From NCBI GenBank assembly GCA_043777375.1, contig JAYWHX010000014.1:9206-73205 (forward strand): a stretch of DNA of 64,000 bases, written 5' to 3'. Below the pieces are notes generated by a model. It saw nothing but the letters and a program-made list of their open reading frames with translations, did not search any database and was not told the origin of the DNA. The translations under genes were made by a program, and so were the position numbers. Each line of letters starts with the position of its first letter. The stretch's first letter is position 1. Below are positions 20,769 to 28,794 of the stretch, one piece after another. Source of the DNA: TH-plancto1 sp043777375 (GTDB lineage Bacteria > Planctomycetota > Planctomycetia > Planctomycetales > Planctomycetaceae).

Positions 20769-21188
20769 ATGAAACGGTCCTCACTCCATCGCGACTACCG
20801 GGTTTTGATTGCCGACGATGATCGCGGCTTTCGGGAGACGCTGGAGATCATACTCGAACCACACTTTTTGATCCTCACCGTGGAGTGTGCAGAACAGGCG
20901 ATCGAGGTGGTCGAACACGATCCAATCGACCTCGTCCTGTTTGACATGCATATGCACCTGCTGACCGGTCTCGAAGCGCTGACCATCGTCAAGCAGCTGC
21001 GGGCGGAGTTGCCCTGTATTCTGATTACTGCGGATTTCACCGAGGCGCTGAAGCAGCAAGCCCTGGCTGCCCGCGCTCATGCGGTTTTGAAGAAACCAGT
21101 CGCCCGGCGCGATCTGATCGTTCAGGTGGGAACTGCATTGTGCTCAGTCTACGATGATCCTGAACTGGCGGAATGGCTGGCCTGTTGA
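20769..21188 (+). CDS. Receiver-only response regulator
   Basis: 139 residues from ATG at 20769; an in-frame GTG at 20742 would add nine residues. The protein is one CheY-like receiver: acidic pair ADDD (15-18), phosphoacceptor Asp59 in VLFDMHMHLLTG, Thr in ILITADF and Lys in VLKKPVA. No DNA-binding or enzymatic output domain follows. It probably pairs with the histidine kinase at 16971, since no other kinase is in the window, and would act by protein contact, perhaps on the export machinery or the adjacent FHA protein (inference). Confidence 0.85.
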   Translation: MKRSSLHRDYRVLIADDDRGFRETLEIILEPHFLILTVECAEQAIEVVEHDPIDLVLFDMHMHLLTGLEALTIVKQLRAELPCILITADFTEALKQQALAARAHAVLKKPVARRDLIVQVGTALCSVYDDPELAEWLAC

Positions 21189-21290
21189 ATAATCGGTCAC
21201 TAGATCGATACTCTTGTACCGGTCAGTGATCCGTCATGTTTCGGGGGTCACTATGGCACCCACACGAATTCACCGCAGGACTCGACGCTG

Positions 21291-21956
21291 ATGGCTACTG
21301 TGACGTTTCAGGTGCTCGAGGGCTTCGAGGCGGGCCGCCTGTATTGTGAGCTGTTGACTCCGATCTCGATTGGGCGAGAGGAAGAGAATGATATCCGTTT
21401 GAATGATGACCGAGTGAGCCGCTTTCACGCCAAGATCCAAGAGGACGCCGGTCGAGTCATTATGACCGACCTCGACAGTACGAACGGCACGCGGGTGAAC
21501 GGACATCCCGTCCGCATGCGAGTGCTGCAACTGGGCGATCAGATTCTGTTCGGTCGCTGCCTGATGGTCTATGGCAGTCCGGAAGAGCTCGCCAGTCTGC
21601 ACGCCCCGCCGAAGAAGATCTCCGATTCCGGGGTTTCTATTCTCCCACCCGGCGACTCCGAGGGAACCCATCTGCCGCATCCGCAAGAGCCCTCCCCTGC
21701 GAACGATCCGTTCGGAGGCCAGCGCCCCGAACTCCCCGGGGGACTGAGTCCATTGCAGGCTGTGCAGGTTTCGGACTTGTTGTCCTATGTCCGATCCAGT
21801 GTGTTGTACATCCTGGAAAGCGGCGAGGAGCAAAAGCCGGTTCCACTCAAGGGCAGCAATCGCATGACGGTTCCACCCGAGGCCTGGCATTTGTTGCAGA
21901 AGGTCCAGCTCGATCTGTCGCAGTACCTGCGTGAGATTTCCGAACCAAGCCGGTAA
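21291..21956 (+). CDS. FHA-domain protein
   Basis: 221 residues. The N-terminal ~95 residues are a forkhead-associated domain with the phosphothreonine-binding signatures IGREEENDIRLNDDRVSRFH and DSTNGTRVNG. A Pro-rich linker (~110-150) leads to a C-terminal helical region of ~65 residues with no recognised domain. FHA proteins read Ser/Thr phosphorylation and often act in secretion or cell-envelope regulation. No Ser/Thr kinase lies in the window. It is 102 bases after the receiver gene, so it may be the last member of the signalling part of the cluster. The ribosome binding site is weak (AGGA, ~10 bases upstream). Confidence 0.85.
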   Translation: MATVTFQVLEGFEAGRLYCELLTPISIGREEENDIRLNDDRVSRFHAKIQEDAGRVIMTDLDSTNGTRVNGHPVRMRVLQLGDQILFGRCLMVYGSPEELASLHAPPKKISDSGVSILPPGDSEGTHLPHPQEPSPANDPFGGQRPELPGGLSPLQAVQVSDLLSYVRSSVLYILESGEEQKPVPLKGSNRMTVPPEAWHLLQKVQLDLSQYLREISEPSR

Positions 21957-22021
21957 TCCCCGAAGCTCTCATTTCACTCTGTTCACTCGCTCGCGCGTCG
22001 GGCTCAACGAGAAACACTGCC

Positions 22022-23401
22022 ATGAACAACACAGAACTCCAATCGGCTCTCCAGTGGAACGAGCGCTACGCAGCTGAATCGGTGGACCTGCTGACTGCAC
22101 TCCTCCGCATCCCGAGCGTGAGCGCCCAATCGGCTCACAACGCGGACACGCGGCGAGCAGCTGAGTTCGTTCGCGATCAATTGGCCAGTGCTGGTCTGAA
22201 AACGGAGCTGTGCGAGACGCCCGGCCATCCGATTGTGTATGGAGAATGGCTCGGCGCGCCGGGGGCTCCGACTGTGATGGTCTATGGGCACTACGATGTG
22301 CAGCCGCCGGACCCACTCGACAAATGGGAGACACCTCCCTTCGAGCCCACGATTCGAAATGGACACATCTTTGCGAGGGGGGCAACGGACGATAAGGGGC
22401 AGATGTTCACACACATCCGCTCGGTCTCGGCATGGCTGAAATCGGTGGGACACCTCCCGGTGAACGTCAAGTTCGTGATCGAAGGCGAAGAAGAGGTGGG
22501 CAGCAATCACCTGGAACAGTTCCTCCGCGACAACAAACAGCGTTGCCAGAATGACATCGCGGTCGTCAGTGATACCAGCCAGTACGCACCGGGAATACCG
22601 GCGATCACGTACGGCTTGAGGGGGATCATCGCGTGCGAGATTCTGCTGCATGGGCCGAAACAAGATTTGCACAGCGGGGTCTTTGGCGGTTCCATCGCTA
22701 ACCCGGCGAACGCTCTGGCTCGGATTGTCGGCGAACTGCACTCGGAAGACGGACGAGTGCAGATTCCTGGTTTCTACGACGATGTGACCGATCTGACACT
22801 TCTAGAGCGTGAGGAGTGGAGCCGACTCCCGTTTGACAAGACGCAATACCTCGCCGGCATCGGGTCCGGTGACACGTGGGGCGAAACCGGTTTCACGACA
22901 CTTGAACGCCGTTGGGCGCGACCGACATGCGACGTGAATGGAATGCTGAGCGGCTATACCGGCGAAGGGCCCAAGACCATTATCCCCAGCTGGGCGATGG
23001 CCAAAATTACCTGTCGCCTGGTGCCGAGTCAGGATGCATCGAAGATCGTCGCCGGGCTGCGGAAATTTGTGGAAGCCCGCGTCCGGCCTGGCATCCGTCT
23101 CGTATTCAAAGAGCACCACGGCTGTCCCGCCACGGTGTGCGACTTCAACAGTCCCTATATGGCAGCTGCAAAGCGGGCCATCGAGAAGGGGTTTGGTAAG
23201 GCACCAGTGCTGATTCGTGAGGGTGGCTCGATTCCGGTCGTCGGCACCTTCAAAGAAATCCTCGGTGTCGACACGCTGCTGCTCGGCTGGGGCCAGAATA
23301 CTGACAATTTGCATAGCCCCAACGAACGATTCTCCCTGGAAGACTTTCAGCGAGGGATTCGGGCGAGTACGTGTCTGTGGTCGGAGCTTGTTAGGAAGTA
23401 A
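22022..23401 (+). CDS. M20-family dipeptidase
   Basis: 459 residues, the usual length of CNDP-like M20 dipeptidases. Metal ligands are visible in order: His in YGHYDVQPPDP, bridging Asp in GATDDKGQM, catalytic Glu pair in EGEEEVGS, Asp in VVSDTSQ and the C-terminal His in LHSPNERF. A dimerisation lid domain sits in the middle (residues ~205-350). It is a cytoplasmic zinc peptidase that cleaves dipeptides or short peptides; no signal peptide is seen. It ends just before a strong bidirectional hairpin and starts 65 bases after the FHA gene. Confidence 0.93.
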   Translation: MNNTELQSALQWNERYAAESVDLLTALLRIPSVSAQSAHNADTRRAAEFVRDQLASAGLKTELCETPGHPIVYGEWLGAPGAPTVMVYGHYDVQPPDPLDKWETPPFEPTIRNGHIFARGATDDKGQMFTHIRSVSAWLKSVGHLPVNVKFVIEGEEEVGSNHLEQFLRDNKQRCQNDIAVVSDTSQYAPGIPAITYGLRGIIACEILLHGPKQDLHSGVFGGSIANPANALARIVGELHSEDGRVQIPGFYDDVTDLTLLEREEWSRLPFDKTQYLAGIGSGDTWGETGFTTLERRWARPTCDVNGMLSGYTGEGPKTIIPSWAMAKITCRLVPSQDASKIVAGLRKFVEARVRPGIRLVFKEHHGCPATVCDFNSPYMAAAKRAIEKGFGKAPVLIREGGSIPVVGTFKEILGVDTLLLGWGQNTDNLHSPNERFSLEDFQRGIRASTCLWSELVRK

Positions 23402-23421
23402 TCCGGCTGCGATTCCGATCC

Positions 23422-23501
23422 CGCAAACACGAACACCCTGCGAAGAATCCGAAGATCCCTCGCAGGGTGTGGCGGCCTGAATCACAGGTTTCGTGTTTGC
23501 G
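23422..23501. terminator. Nested bidirectional terminator-like hairpin
   Basis: Two perfect inverted repeats are nested between convergent genes: an outer 12-bp stem (CGCAAACACGAA, 23422-23433, with 23490-23501) and an inner 11-bp stem (ACACCCTGCGA, 23433-23443, with 23460-23470). There is no long T tract. Position and symmetry fit a two-way terminator. Confidence 0.6.
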
Positions 23502-23502
23502 T

Positions 23503-24540
23503 TTAGTTCATCGCGGTCGTGGTAGTGGGGAGCTGAGAGAACTCTCCTTGCGCCACGTTGTTCTTCTCATTCACATCGACCACATCCTGAGGCACCTCGA
23601 CCGCCACCAGAATCCGGGGCATCTCGGTTGCTGTAACGGGAAGTCGAACTTCTAAAGTGACTGCTTCGCCAGACTTGAGAGCTTTGACGGTCTCCATAGC
23701 ACGGGGAGTGTCGGAGTTGGCAGGGGCGTCCCTCAGAGCGAGTAGAGCGACTCGGGTTGGCACCAGCAGATCACGACGACCCTGGTTGGCGATTGTCACT
23801 TGCAGCAGCGGTCCACGTTCAGCTGTTCCGGTTTCCGAGACCACTACACGGGCCACCAGCAGATCGATTCCCTCGGCATCGAGAGACGAGAACAGGCTGT
23901 CGACGGTTCCCGTCTGAATCTCGACCACGGTGATCGGTGCGGGAAAGTAAGCCACAGTCGGCAGCTGGCAGGGGACCACTGGAGGGCAGTGAAACCCATA
24001 ATCCCAGTTCCAGTTGTGGCAATGCCAGTGAGTTGGCCAGTGGTGGTGGTGGTTGTGGTTGTGGTGGCTACCGTTTCCATTCCCATTCCCGTTTCCATTC
24101 CCATTCCCGTTTCCATTGCCGTTGCCGTTGCCTTTCCCTGGGGGAGGCTTGATAATTGGAGTGAAGACGGGAGGATTCAGCGGGCCAGGCTTGGACGGAA
24201 ATCCGCCGGGAGGAACGAAGATCCCCGACCCGGGCTTCTTCACAATTGCTGAGTGAGAGATCCCTGAATCGAAAATCCGTGTATTCCCCACTTGTGAACC
24301 AGTCCCTTTTCTGAAATTTCCATTCTGCGGAGGCAGGTGAATTCCAACGCCTGGGTTCACATGCACTCCTCGAGTCCCTCCAGAGATGGGCTTCAATTGC
24401 TGGTGTTGCCCATTCCCAGAACCACTCGAACGACCGGTCACTCCCGGCCCTTTTCGGCTCCCAGCCCACAGGGTCGGTGAGGAAACCAAAATCGTCAGAG
24501 CGAGGGCGGGAGCTGCCAGCCAAGTGAAAGTGCGTGTCAT
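23503..24540 (-). CDS. Exported Gly-Asn/His-rich protein with CARDB-like domain
   Basis: 345 residues from ATG at 24540, chosen because GGAGAG lies just upstream and a signal peptide begins there (MTRTFTWLAAPALALTIL, cleavage after LWA). The frame is open further upstream but without support. The middle carries about ten Gly-Asn dipeptides coded by hexamer-like tandem DNA (24069-24131), then a His/Trp-rich segment (SHHNHNHHHHWPTHWHCHNW). The C-terminal ~120 residues look like a CARDB/Ig-type beta domain (LLQVTIANQGRRDLLVPTRV, VDVNEKNNVAQGEF). The His-rich stretch may bind metal (inference). Function unknown. Confidence 0.8.
   Translation of the reverse strand: MTRTFTWLAAPALALTILVSSPTLWAGSRKGPGVTGRSSGSGNGQHQQLKPISGGTRGVHVNPGVGIHLPPQNGNFRKGTGSQVGNTRIFDSGISHSAIVKKPGSGIFVPPGGFPSKPGPLNPPVFTPIIKPPPGKGNGNGNGNGNGNGNGNGNGNGSHHNHNHHHHWPTHWHCHNWNWDYGFHCPPVVPCQLPTVAYFPAPITVVEIQTGTVDSLFSSLDAEGIDLLVARVVVSETGTAERGPLLQVTIANQGRRDLLVPTRVALLALRDAPANSDTPRAMETVKALKSGEAVTLEVRLPVTATEMPRILVAVEVPQDVVDVNEKNNVAQGEFSQLPTTTTAMN
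24069..24131. repeat. Coding hexamer-type tandem repeat (Gly-Asn)
   Basis: Alternating units of the kind CCATTC/CCGTTT/CCGTTG repeat about ten times on the plus strand and encode (Gly-Asn)n on the minus strand. Changes in copy number by 6 bases would keep the frame, so length variation would alter the linker without breaking the gene. Confidence 0.75.
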
Positions 24541-24565
24541 GATCGTCTCTCCAGTTTTTGAGTGA

Positions 24566-24582
24566 GGGACTGAATCAGTCCC
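24566..24582. promoter_or_regulatory. 17-base palindrome upstream of the His-rich exported protein
   Basis: GGGACTGAATCAGTCCC is a perfect 8+1+8 palindrome, 25 bases upstream of the start codon at 24540. It may be an operator or a hairpin in the 5' leader. Confidence 0.4.
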
Positions 24583-24799
24583 GTCTGAAATACGAAGCGA
24601 CAGCCATGGAAAAGTGTGACACAAGATTTTTGAAAGATTTTTCCGTGTCACTGGAAGTGATGAAATATGACTCACGAACCAGTCTGCTTTCGCTCACACG
24701 CACTACCCCGTAGAGTTCCTCCTATCGACTCTGTTCGCCCGGCCACCCTGGCACTGGGTTCCCGGCCCACCGTACCTTGTTCACCTTGAGATCCCCTCC

Positions 24800-25528
24800 A
24801 TGTCGACTCCGATTTCCGCTGCCACGCTCGCCGCTTTGACCAAATACGACACACCGACCGTCTGCAATGTGATCGAACTGTTTGATGTCCGCCCTCGCAA
24901 TCAGGGGTACATGAACGACAGCATCAAGAGCTGTTTTCCGAAGATGCCGCCAATGGTCGGTTTCGCGGTGACGGCCACCTTTCGCAGCATGCGGGCTCCT
25001 CGTGGCGGCGATGCCTACACAGGGATGAAGGATCAGGTCGACGCCTTTGCTGGAGTCCCCGGAGCGCCAATCATGGTGTTTCAAGATCTGGACCAACCGT
25101 GTGTCTCAGCCACCTTCGGCGAGGTGATGTGCACAGTCTACAAGTCTTTCGGGGCGAAGGGCTTGATCACTTCAGGAGCAGGTCGCGATCTCGACCAAGT
25201 CGAGGCGATTGATTTCCCGGTGTTCACTGGCGGATCGATTTGCTCGCACGGGTATTGTCATATGCCCCACCTGAACGTACCCGTCACGGTCGGTGGAATC
25301 TGCATCGAGCCAGGAGCCCTGCTGCATGGGGACCGCAATGGGGTCTCGGCGATTCCGATCGAGATCGCCAGCGAGATTCCCGACGCGTGCCGTGAACTGA
25401 TGGCGGGCGAGCAGATCATCCTCGACTACTGCCGCAGCGGCTCAATCACCCCTGCCGGATTCGCTGAAGCCCGCAAAGCCTCGCAGGCTGCGATCGACGC
25501 ATTGGGTCTGCGGTTACGCAAGAAGTAG
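24800..25528 (+). CDS. RraA-like / HMG aldolase family protein
   Basis: 242 residues. The RraA fold is clear: YDTPTVCNVIELF at the N-terminus, a central GAKGLITSGAGRDLDQ and the signature GDRNGVSAIP near residue 177. Family members are either inhibitors of RNase E or divalent metal-dependent aldolases and decarboxylases (4-hydroxy-4-methyl-2-oxoglutarate aldolase). The arginine and aspartate of the catalytic loop (GRDLD) are present, which favours an enzyme, but the substrate cannot be assigned. It lies 72 bases upstream of a ROK kinase on the same strand, so both may serve carbohydrate or organic acid metabolism. Confidence 0.85.
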   Translation: MSTPISAATLAALTKYDTPTVCNVIELFDVRPRNQGYMNDSIKSCFPKMPPMVGFAVTATFRSMRAPRGGDAYTGMKDQVDAFAGVPGAPIMVFQDLDQPCVSATFGEVMCTVYKSFGAKGLITSGAGRDLDQVEAIDFPVFTGGSICSHGYCHMPHLNVPVTVGGICIEPGALLHGDRNGVSAIPIEIASEIPDACRELMAGEQIILDYCRSGSITPAGFAEARKASQAAIDALGLRLRKK

Positions 25529-25600
25529 ACAATCACATGTTGCGGCACATGGCAACGCGGGCCGATTCCGCTATTCTTTGCCTCACAACAAGGAGCAGTC

Positions 25601-26587
25601 ATGGCGGATGCAGCTGAGCAGGATGTGTGGATTGGGTTCGATTTGGGCGGCACGAAGATGCTGGCCCAGGCGTATGACAAGGACTTCAAAGTCCTCGGCA
25701 AGGAGCGTCGTAAAACGAAGTCGGCGGAGAAGGGCGAATCGGGCCTCGATCGAGTGATCGTGACCATTCGCACTTGCCTGGAAAGCGGTGGCATCGATCC
25801 CTCGCGATTGGCGGGGGTCGGAATTGGCTGCCCCGGACCGGTCGATATGGACCGGGGAATCGTACTGAACCCACCGAATCTGGGCTGGGAAGATGTCAAC
25901 GTCCGCAAGCGACTCGAAGCCGAGTTCAAGTGTCCCATCGCCGTGCTCAACGATGTCGATGCAGGCGTTTACGGCGAATACCGATTCGGTGCAGCTGTCG
26001 GTGCCCGCTGCGTTGTGGGAGTCTTCCCCGGCACCGGGATTGGTGGCGGCTGCATTTATAACGGCGAGATTCTGCGAGGCCGGGGCAGTTCCTGTCTCGA
26101 GATCGGGCACATCCCGATTCTGCCGAATGGCCCTTTGTGCGGCTGCGGTCAGCGCGGTTGTCTGGAAGCTGTGGCCAGCCGCACGGCGATTGCCGCTCAA
26201 GCCGCGCGAGCCGTACTGCGGGGAGATGCTCCGGCTTTGGCGAAGAAAGCAGGATCGGATGTGGCCAATATTCGTAGCGGCGATTTGGCCGATTCGATTC
26301 GTGAAGGCGATCACGCCGTCGAAGAAATCATCTACGACGCAGCTCGCGCGATCGGGACAGCTGTGGCGAGCATTGTGAACTTACTCTGCCCGGATGTGGT
26401 CGTCATGGGCGGCGGTCTGGTCGAAGCGATGCCGGAAATCTTCGTCGACTTCTCCCTGAAGGTCGCCCGCAAGAGCGTGATGCCCGCCTACCGCCGGTCA
26501 TTCACCATGGTCTCCGCCAAACTCCAGGACGACGCCGGAGCCACCGGTGCCGCCGCTTGGGCGAAGTATTCGGTGACCGGCAAGTAG
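25601..26587 (+). CDS. ROK-family sugar kinase (glucokinase-like)
   Basis: 328 residues. ATG follows AAGGAG. The ROK features are present: phosphate motif GFDLGGTKM (9-17), GVGIGCPGPVD, FPGTGIGGGC, catalytic Asp in LNDVDAG and the zinc motif CGCGQRGCLE with the preceding EIGH. It phosphorylates a hexose with ATP; glucokinase is the commonest role in such relatives, but ROK specificity cannot be read with certainty. It follows the RraA-like gene and precedes a repeat element between convergent genes. Confidence 0.9.
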   Translation: MADAAEQDVWIGFDLGGTKMLAQAYDKDFKVLGKERRKTKSAEKGESGLDRVIVTIRTCLESGGIDPSRLAGVGIGCPGPVDMDRGIVLNPPNLGWEDVNVRKRLEAEFKCPIAVLNDVDAGVYGEYRFGAAVGARCVVGVFPGTGIGGGCIYNGEILRGRGSSCLEIGHIPILPNGPLCGCGQRGCLEAVASRTAIAAQAARAVLRGDAPALAKKAGSDVANIRSGDLADSIREGDHAVEEIIYDAARAIGTAVASIVNLLCPDVVVMGGGLVEAMPEIFVDFSLKVARKSVMPAYRRSFTMVSAKLQDDAGATGAAAWAKYSVTGK

Positions 26588-26627
26588 AGGGGTAAAGCAC
26601 ATTATTCGCCTTGTGGCCTATCGGGTC

Positions 26628-26711
26628 GGGAGGGCGAAGTTCCTGCTGAGCCGCGAGCTAGGGACGACGTTTCTTTTTGCGAGAGCGGCTCGGCAGGAGC
26701 CTCGCCCTCCC
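26628..26711. repeat. Dispersed palindromic repeat, 27-base arms
   Basis: Arms at 26628-26654 (starts GGGAGGGCGAAGTTCCTG) and 26685-26711 match in 24 of 27 positions as an inverted repeat with a 30-base loop. It fills the gap between the convergent ROK kinase and HExxH protein genes, so it may also serve as a terminator. A second copy of the left arm and loop start lies at 63772-63813. Confidence 0.75.
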
Positions 26712-26760
26712 GTCGGAAGTCAACCCGATATTCATGTCATGGCAGGCCAATCTTGAGGAA

Positions 26761-27231
26761 TCACTCGCCACGTGTTTCGTTGGCGGACTCTTTGGCCCGT
26801 CGGCGGTCATCGGCGAAGGCTTCGACTTCGAACGGATTGTCGTGATAGGCATCCCGGCCCGCGAGCCAGAGGACTGCTGAGCTGAGCAGATAGGCGGGTA
26901 GGAAGAGGGGGCCCCAACGTTCGTATTGGCGAACGTGAACCCATTCGTGGGATCTCACATGGTCCAGTTCAATATCGCTGGAGCCGAGGATGACATGTCC
27001 GAGTGTCATGCCCCGCGCGTGGATAAAACGCGAACGCAAGAGGCTGGAAACAGCTCCGCCCCAAAATTCGAGCGTCGGGCCAATCCGCCGCACTTGGCCT
27101 CTGGAGCAGAGACCGATGCCGCCGACGAACAAACCCACCAGGGACGCGGGCGATGCCCACAGCCAGTACACGAGTTGGAGTGGCCAAGGGCGGTGGGCGG
27201 ACTTCACGAGCGACTCCGCCTTCAAGTTCAT
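26761..27231 (-). CDS. Membrane-associated HExxH protein, possible metalloprotease
   Basis: 156 residues from ATG at 27231; the open frame extends upstream to a GTG at 27321, but that would overlap the next gene. One or two hydrophobic segments (PLQLVYWLWASPASLVGLFVG near residue 20; PLFLPAYLLSSAVLWLAG near 115) flank HEWVHVRQYERWG, an HExxH zinc signature, with DNPFEVEA afterwards, which could supply the third Glu ligand. The pattern recurs in small bacterial membrane proteins with no assigned substrate. Metalloprotease activity is an inference from the motif. Confidence 0.65.
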   Translation of the reverse strand: MNLKAESLVKSAHRPWPLQLVYWLWASPASLVGLFVGGIGLCSRGQVRRIGPTLEFWGGAVSSLLRSRFIHARGMTLGHVILGSSDIELDHVRSHEWVHVRQYERWGPLFLPAYLLSSAVLWLAGRDAYHDNPFEVEAFADDRRRAKESANETRGE

Positions 27232-27298
27232 CGATCGGAAATCATGGGATTCTCTGCCACCACAGAAACGGAATGAAGTCCGTTTTACAGGGCTAACT

Positions 27299-28543
27299 CT
27301 ACTTCCCGACGCGCGGGACACCTTGAATCTTCATGGCGTCGACGCACACGGTTCCGGTGGCCCCGTTTAAGCCAACTTGGAAAATCATCTCGCGTGCCGC
27401 TCCGGGTACGGGGATCGATTTGCTGACGCTGATCCAGTCTTGATCGGCCAGCCACGGACCGATGGTGATCGTTCCGATCGGCAAGCGTTTCCCATCGAAG
27501 AAATGGATCACGCATCCCGGCAGATCAGCGGGTGTCGCTCCCCGATGAATATCGTTCGATTTGACTCGGCAACTGAAGGCGAGTTCCCCAATCACGCTAC
27601 CGTCGATGGCTGCGGCCTGCAAAGCATGAGCGGTGCGGCCCGTCTCGTGATTTTCAAAGCAGATGTACTGCTGGCCCTCTGGGGCATCCTCACTCATCAA
27701 CGCCCCCCGGCGGTGATAGTGCCAGCCGTCGGCCTGCCCCTCGACTAGTGTGGAGTCCTCGAACCCGCCATTGACGATCTTGGGATGCCTGGGATCGGGC
27801 AGTACCGCTCGCAGCTCTTCCGAGCGCCCGGTCATCGGGACAAACAGCGTCGGAATGAGGCGTTTTTGTTCCAGCTTGCCGTCCTTCTTTTCGAGTAGAT
27901 GAAACACCTGTTGGTAGCGTTCGCCCAGCGGGATGATCATCTTCCCCCCCTCTTTCAGCTGCTCGACGAGCGGCGCGGGGATGTTCTCGGGCGAACAAGT
28001 GACGATAATCTTGTCAAAGGGAGCCACCTCGGGCCACCCCTTGTAACCATCGCCAATTCGGCAGTGGACGTTCTTGTAGTCGAGCATCTCAAGCGTCGCA
28101 GCGGCACGCTTGCCGAGCGGTTCGACGATCTCGATGGAGTAGACATCTTTGACCAGACTCGACAGGATCGCCGCCTGATAGCCGCTGCCGGTTCCGATTT
28201 CGAGAACCACATCCGTGGGTTGCGGATCGAGGGTCTGGGTCATGTAGGCCACGATGTAGGGCGGTGAAATCGTCTGCTTATGCCCCAAATCGAGGGCCTG
28301 ATCGGAGTAGGCATACTTTCTCAATTCCGGCCGTACGAACAAATGTCGGGGGACGGTCCGCATTGACTCTAGAACACCCTCGTTCGTGACCCCCTCGGAG
28401 GCGATGTGATCCGTGACCATCTGCTGCCGTTCAACGGTCATGTCGTGGCGGGTTTGGGCCAACGCAGTGCCCGCCAGACAAAGGCACAAGGTCAACAGGA
28501 TGTACATTGTGCGTGCAATCAGGGGGCGAATTCTCGTTTGCAT
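27299..28543 (-). CDS. Exported protein-L-isoaspartate methyltransferase fusion
   Basis: 414 residues from ATG at 28543, which has GGAG nine bases upstream and begins a signal peptide (RTMYILLTLCLCLAGTALAQ). Residues ~40-245 are a Pcm/PIMT methyltransferase: VPRHLFVRPELRKYAYSD, SAM motif VLEIGTGSGYQAA, GDGYKGWPEVAPFDKIIVT. The family methylates isoaspartyl residues to start their repair and is normally cytosolic and ~210 residues. Here ~165 extra residues form a C-terminal beta-sandwich resembling a carbohydrate-binding or discoidin-like module (VNGGFEDSTLVEGQADGWHY). SAM supply outside the cytoplasm is unexplained. It is the upstream neighbour of the HExxH protein on the same strand. Confidence 0.85.
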   Translation of the reverse strand: MQTRIRPLIARTMYILLTLCLCLAGTALAQTRHDMTVERQQMVTDHIASEGVTNEGVLESMRTVPRHLFVRPELRKYAYSDQALDLGHKQTISPPYIVAYMTQTLDPQPTDVVLEIGTGSGYQAAILSSLVKDVYSIEIVEPLGKRAAATLEMLDYKNVHCRIGDGYKGWPEVAPFDKIIVTCSPENIPAPLVEQLKEGGKMIIPLGERYQQVFHLLEKKDGKLEQKRLIPTLFVPMTGRSEELRAVLPDPRHPKIVNGGFEDSTLVEGQADGWHYHRRGALMSEDAPEGQQYICFENHETGRTAHALQAAAIDGSVIGELAFSCRVKSNDIHRGATPADLPGCVIHFFDGKRLPIGTITIGPWLADQDWISVSKSIPVPGAAREMIFQVGLNGATGTVCVDAMKIQGVPRVGK

Positions 28544-28794
28544 GCTGAACTCCGTCTGAACGCCATTCACGTTTGTGCCGACCCTATCGAGTATCTCAAG
28601 AAATGATAATCAGGACGAGAGCGATTTCTTCTGGAACCGCTGGGTTCTTGAGATCGATTCCTGCATGGGATGATGCCCGTGGGATACGTCTTGAGGCAAC
28701 GTCAGGTCATAAGTAAAATCTTTCCGGAGAGATTCAACACTGCCTGCTCTTGAAATCACTTGGCGCGCGGGCACGACTCGCCGCGAAAGACCAC

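Noticed and set aside
22004..23485. Two long minus-strand frames
   Set aside because: They are antisense to the M20 dipeptidase, whose metal ligands show that the plus strand codes.
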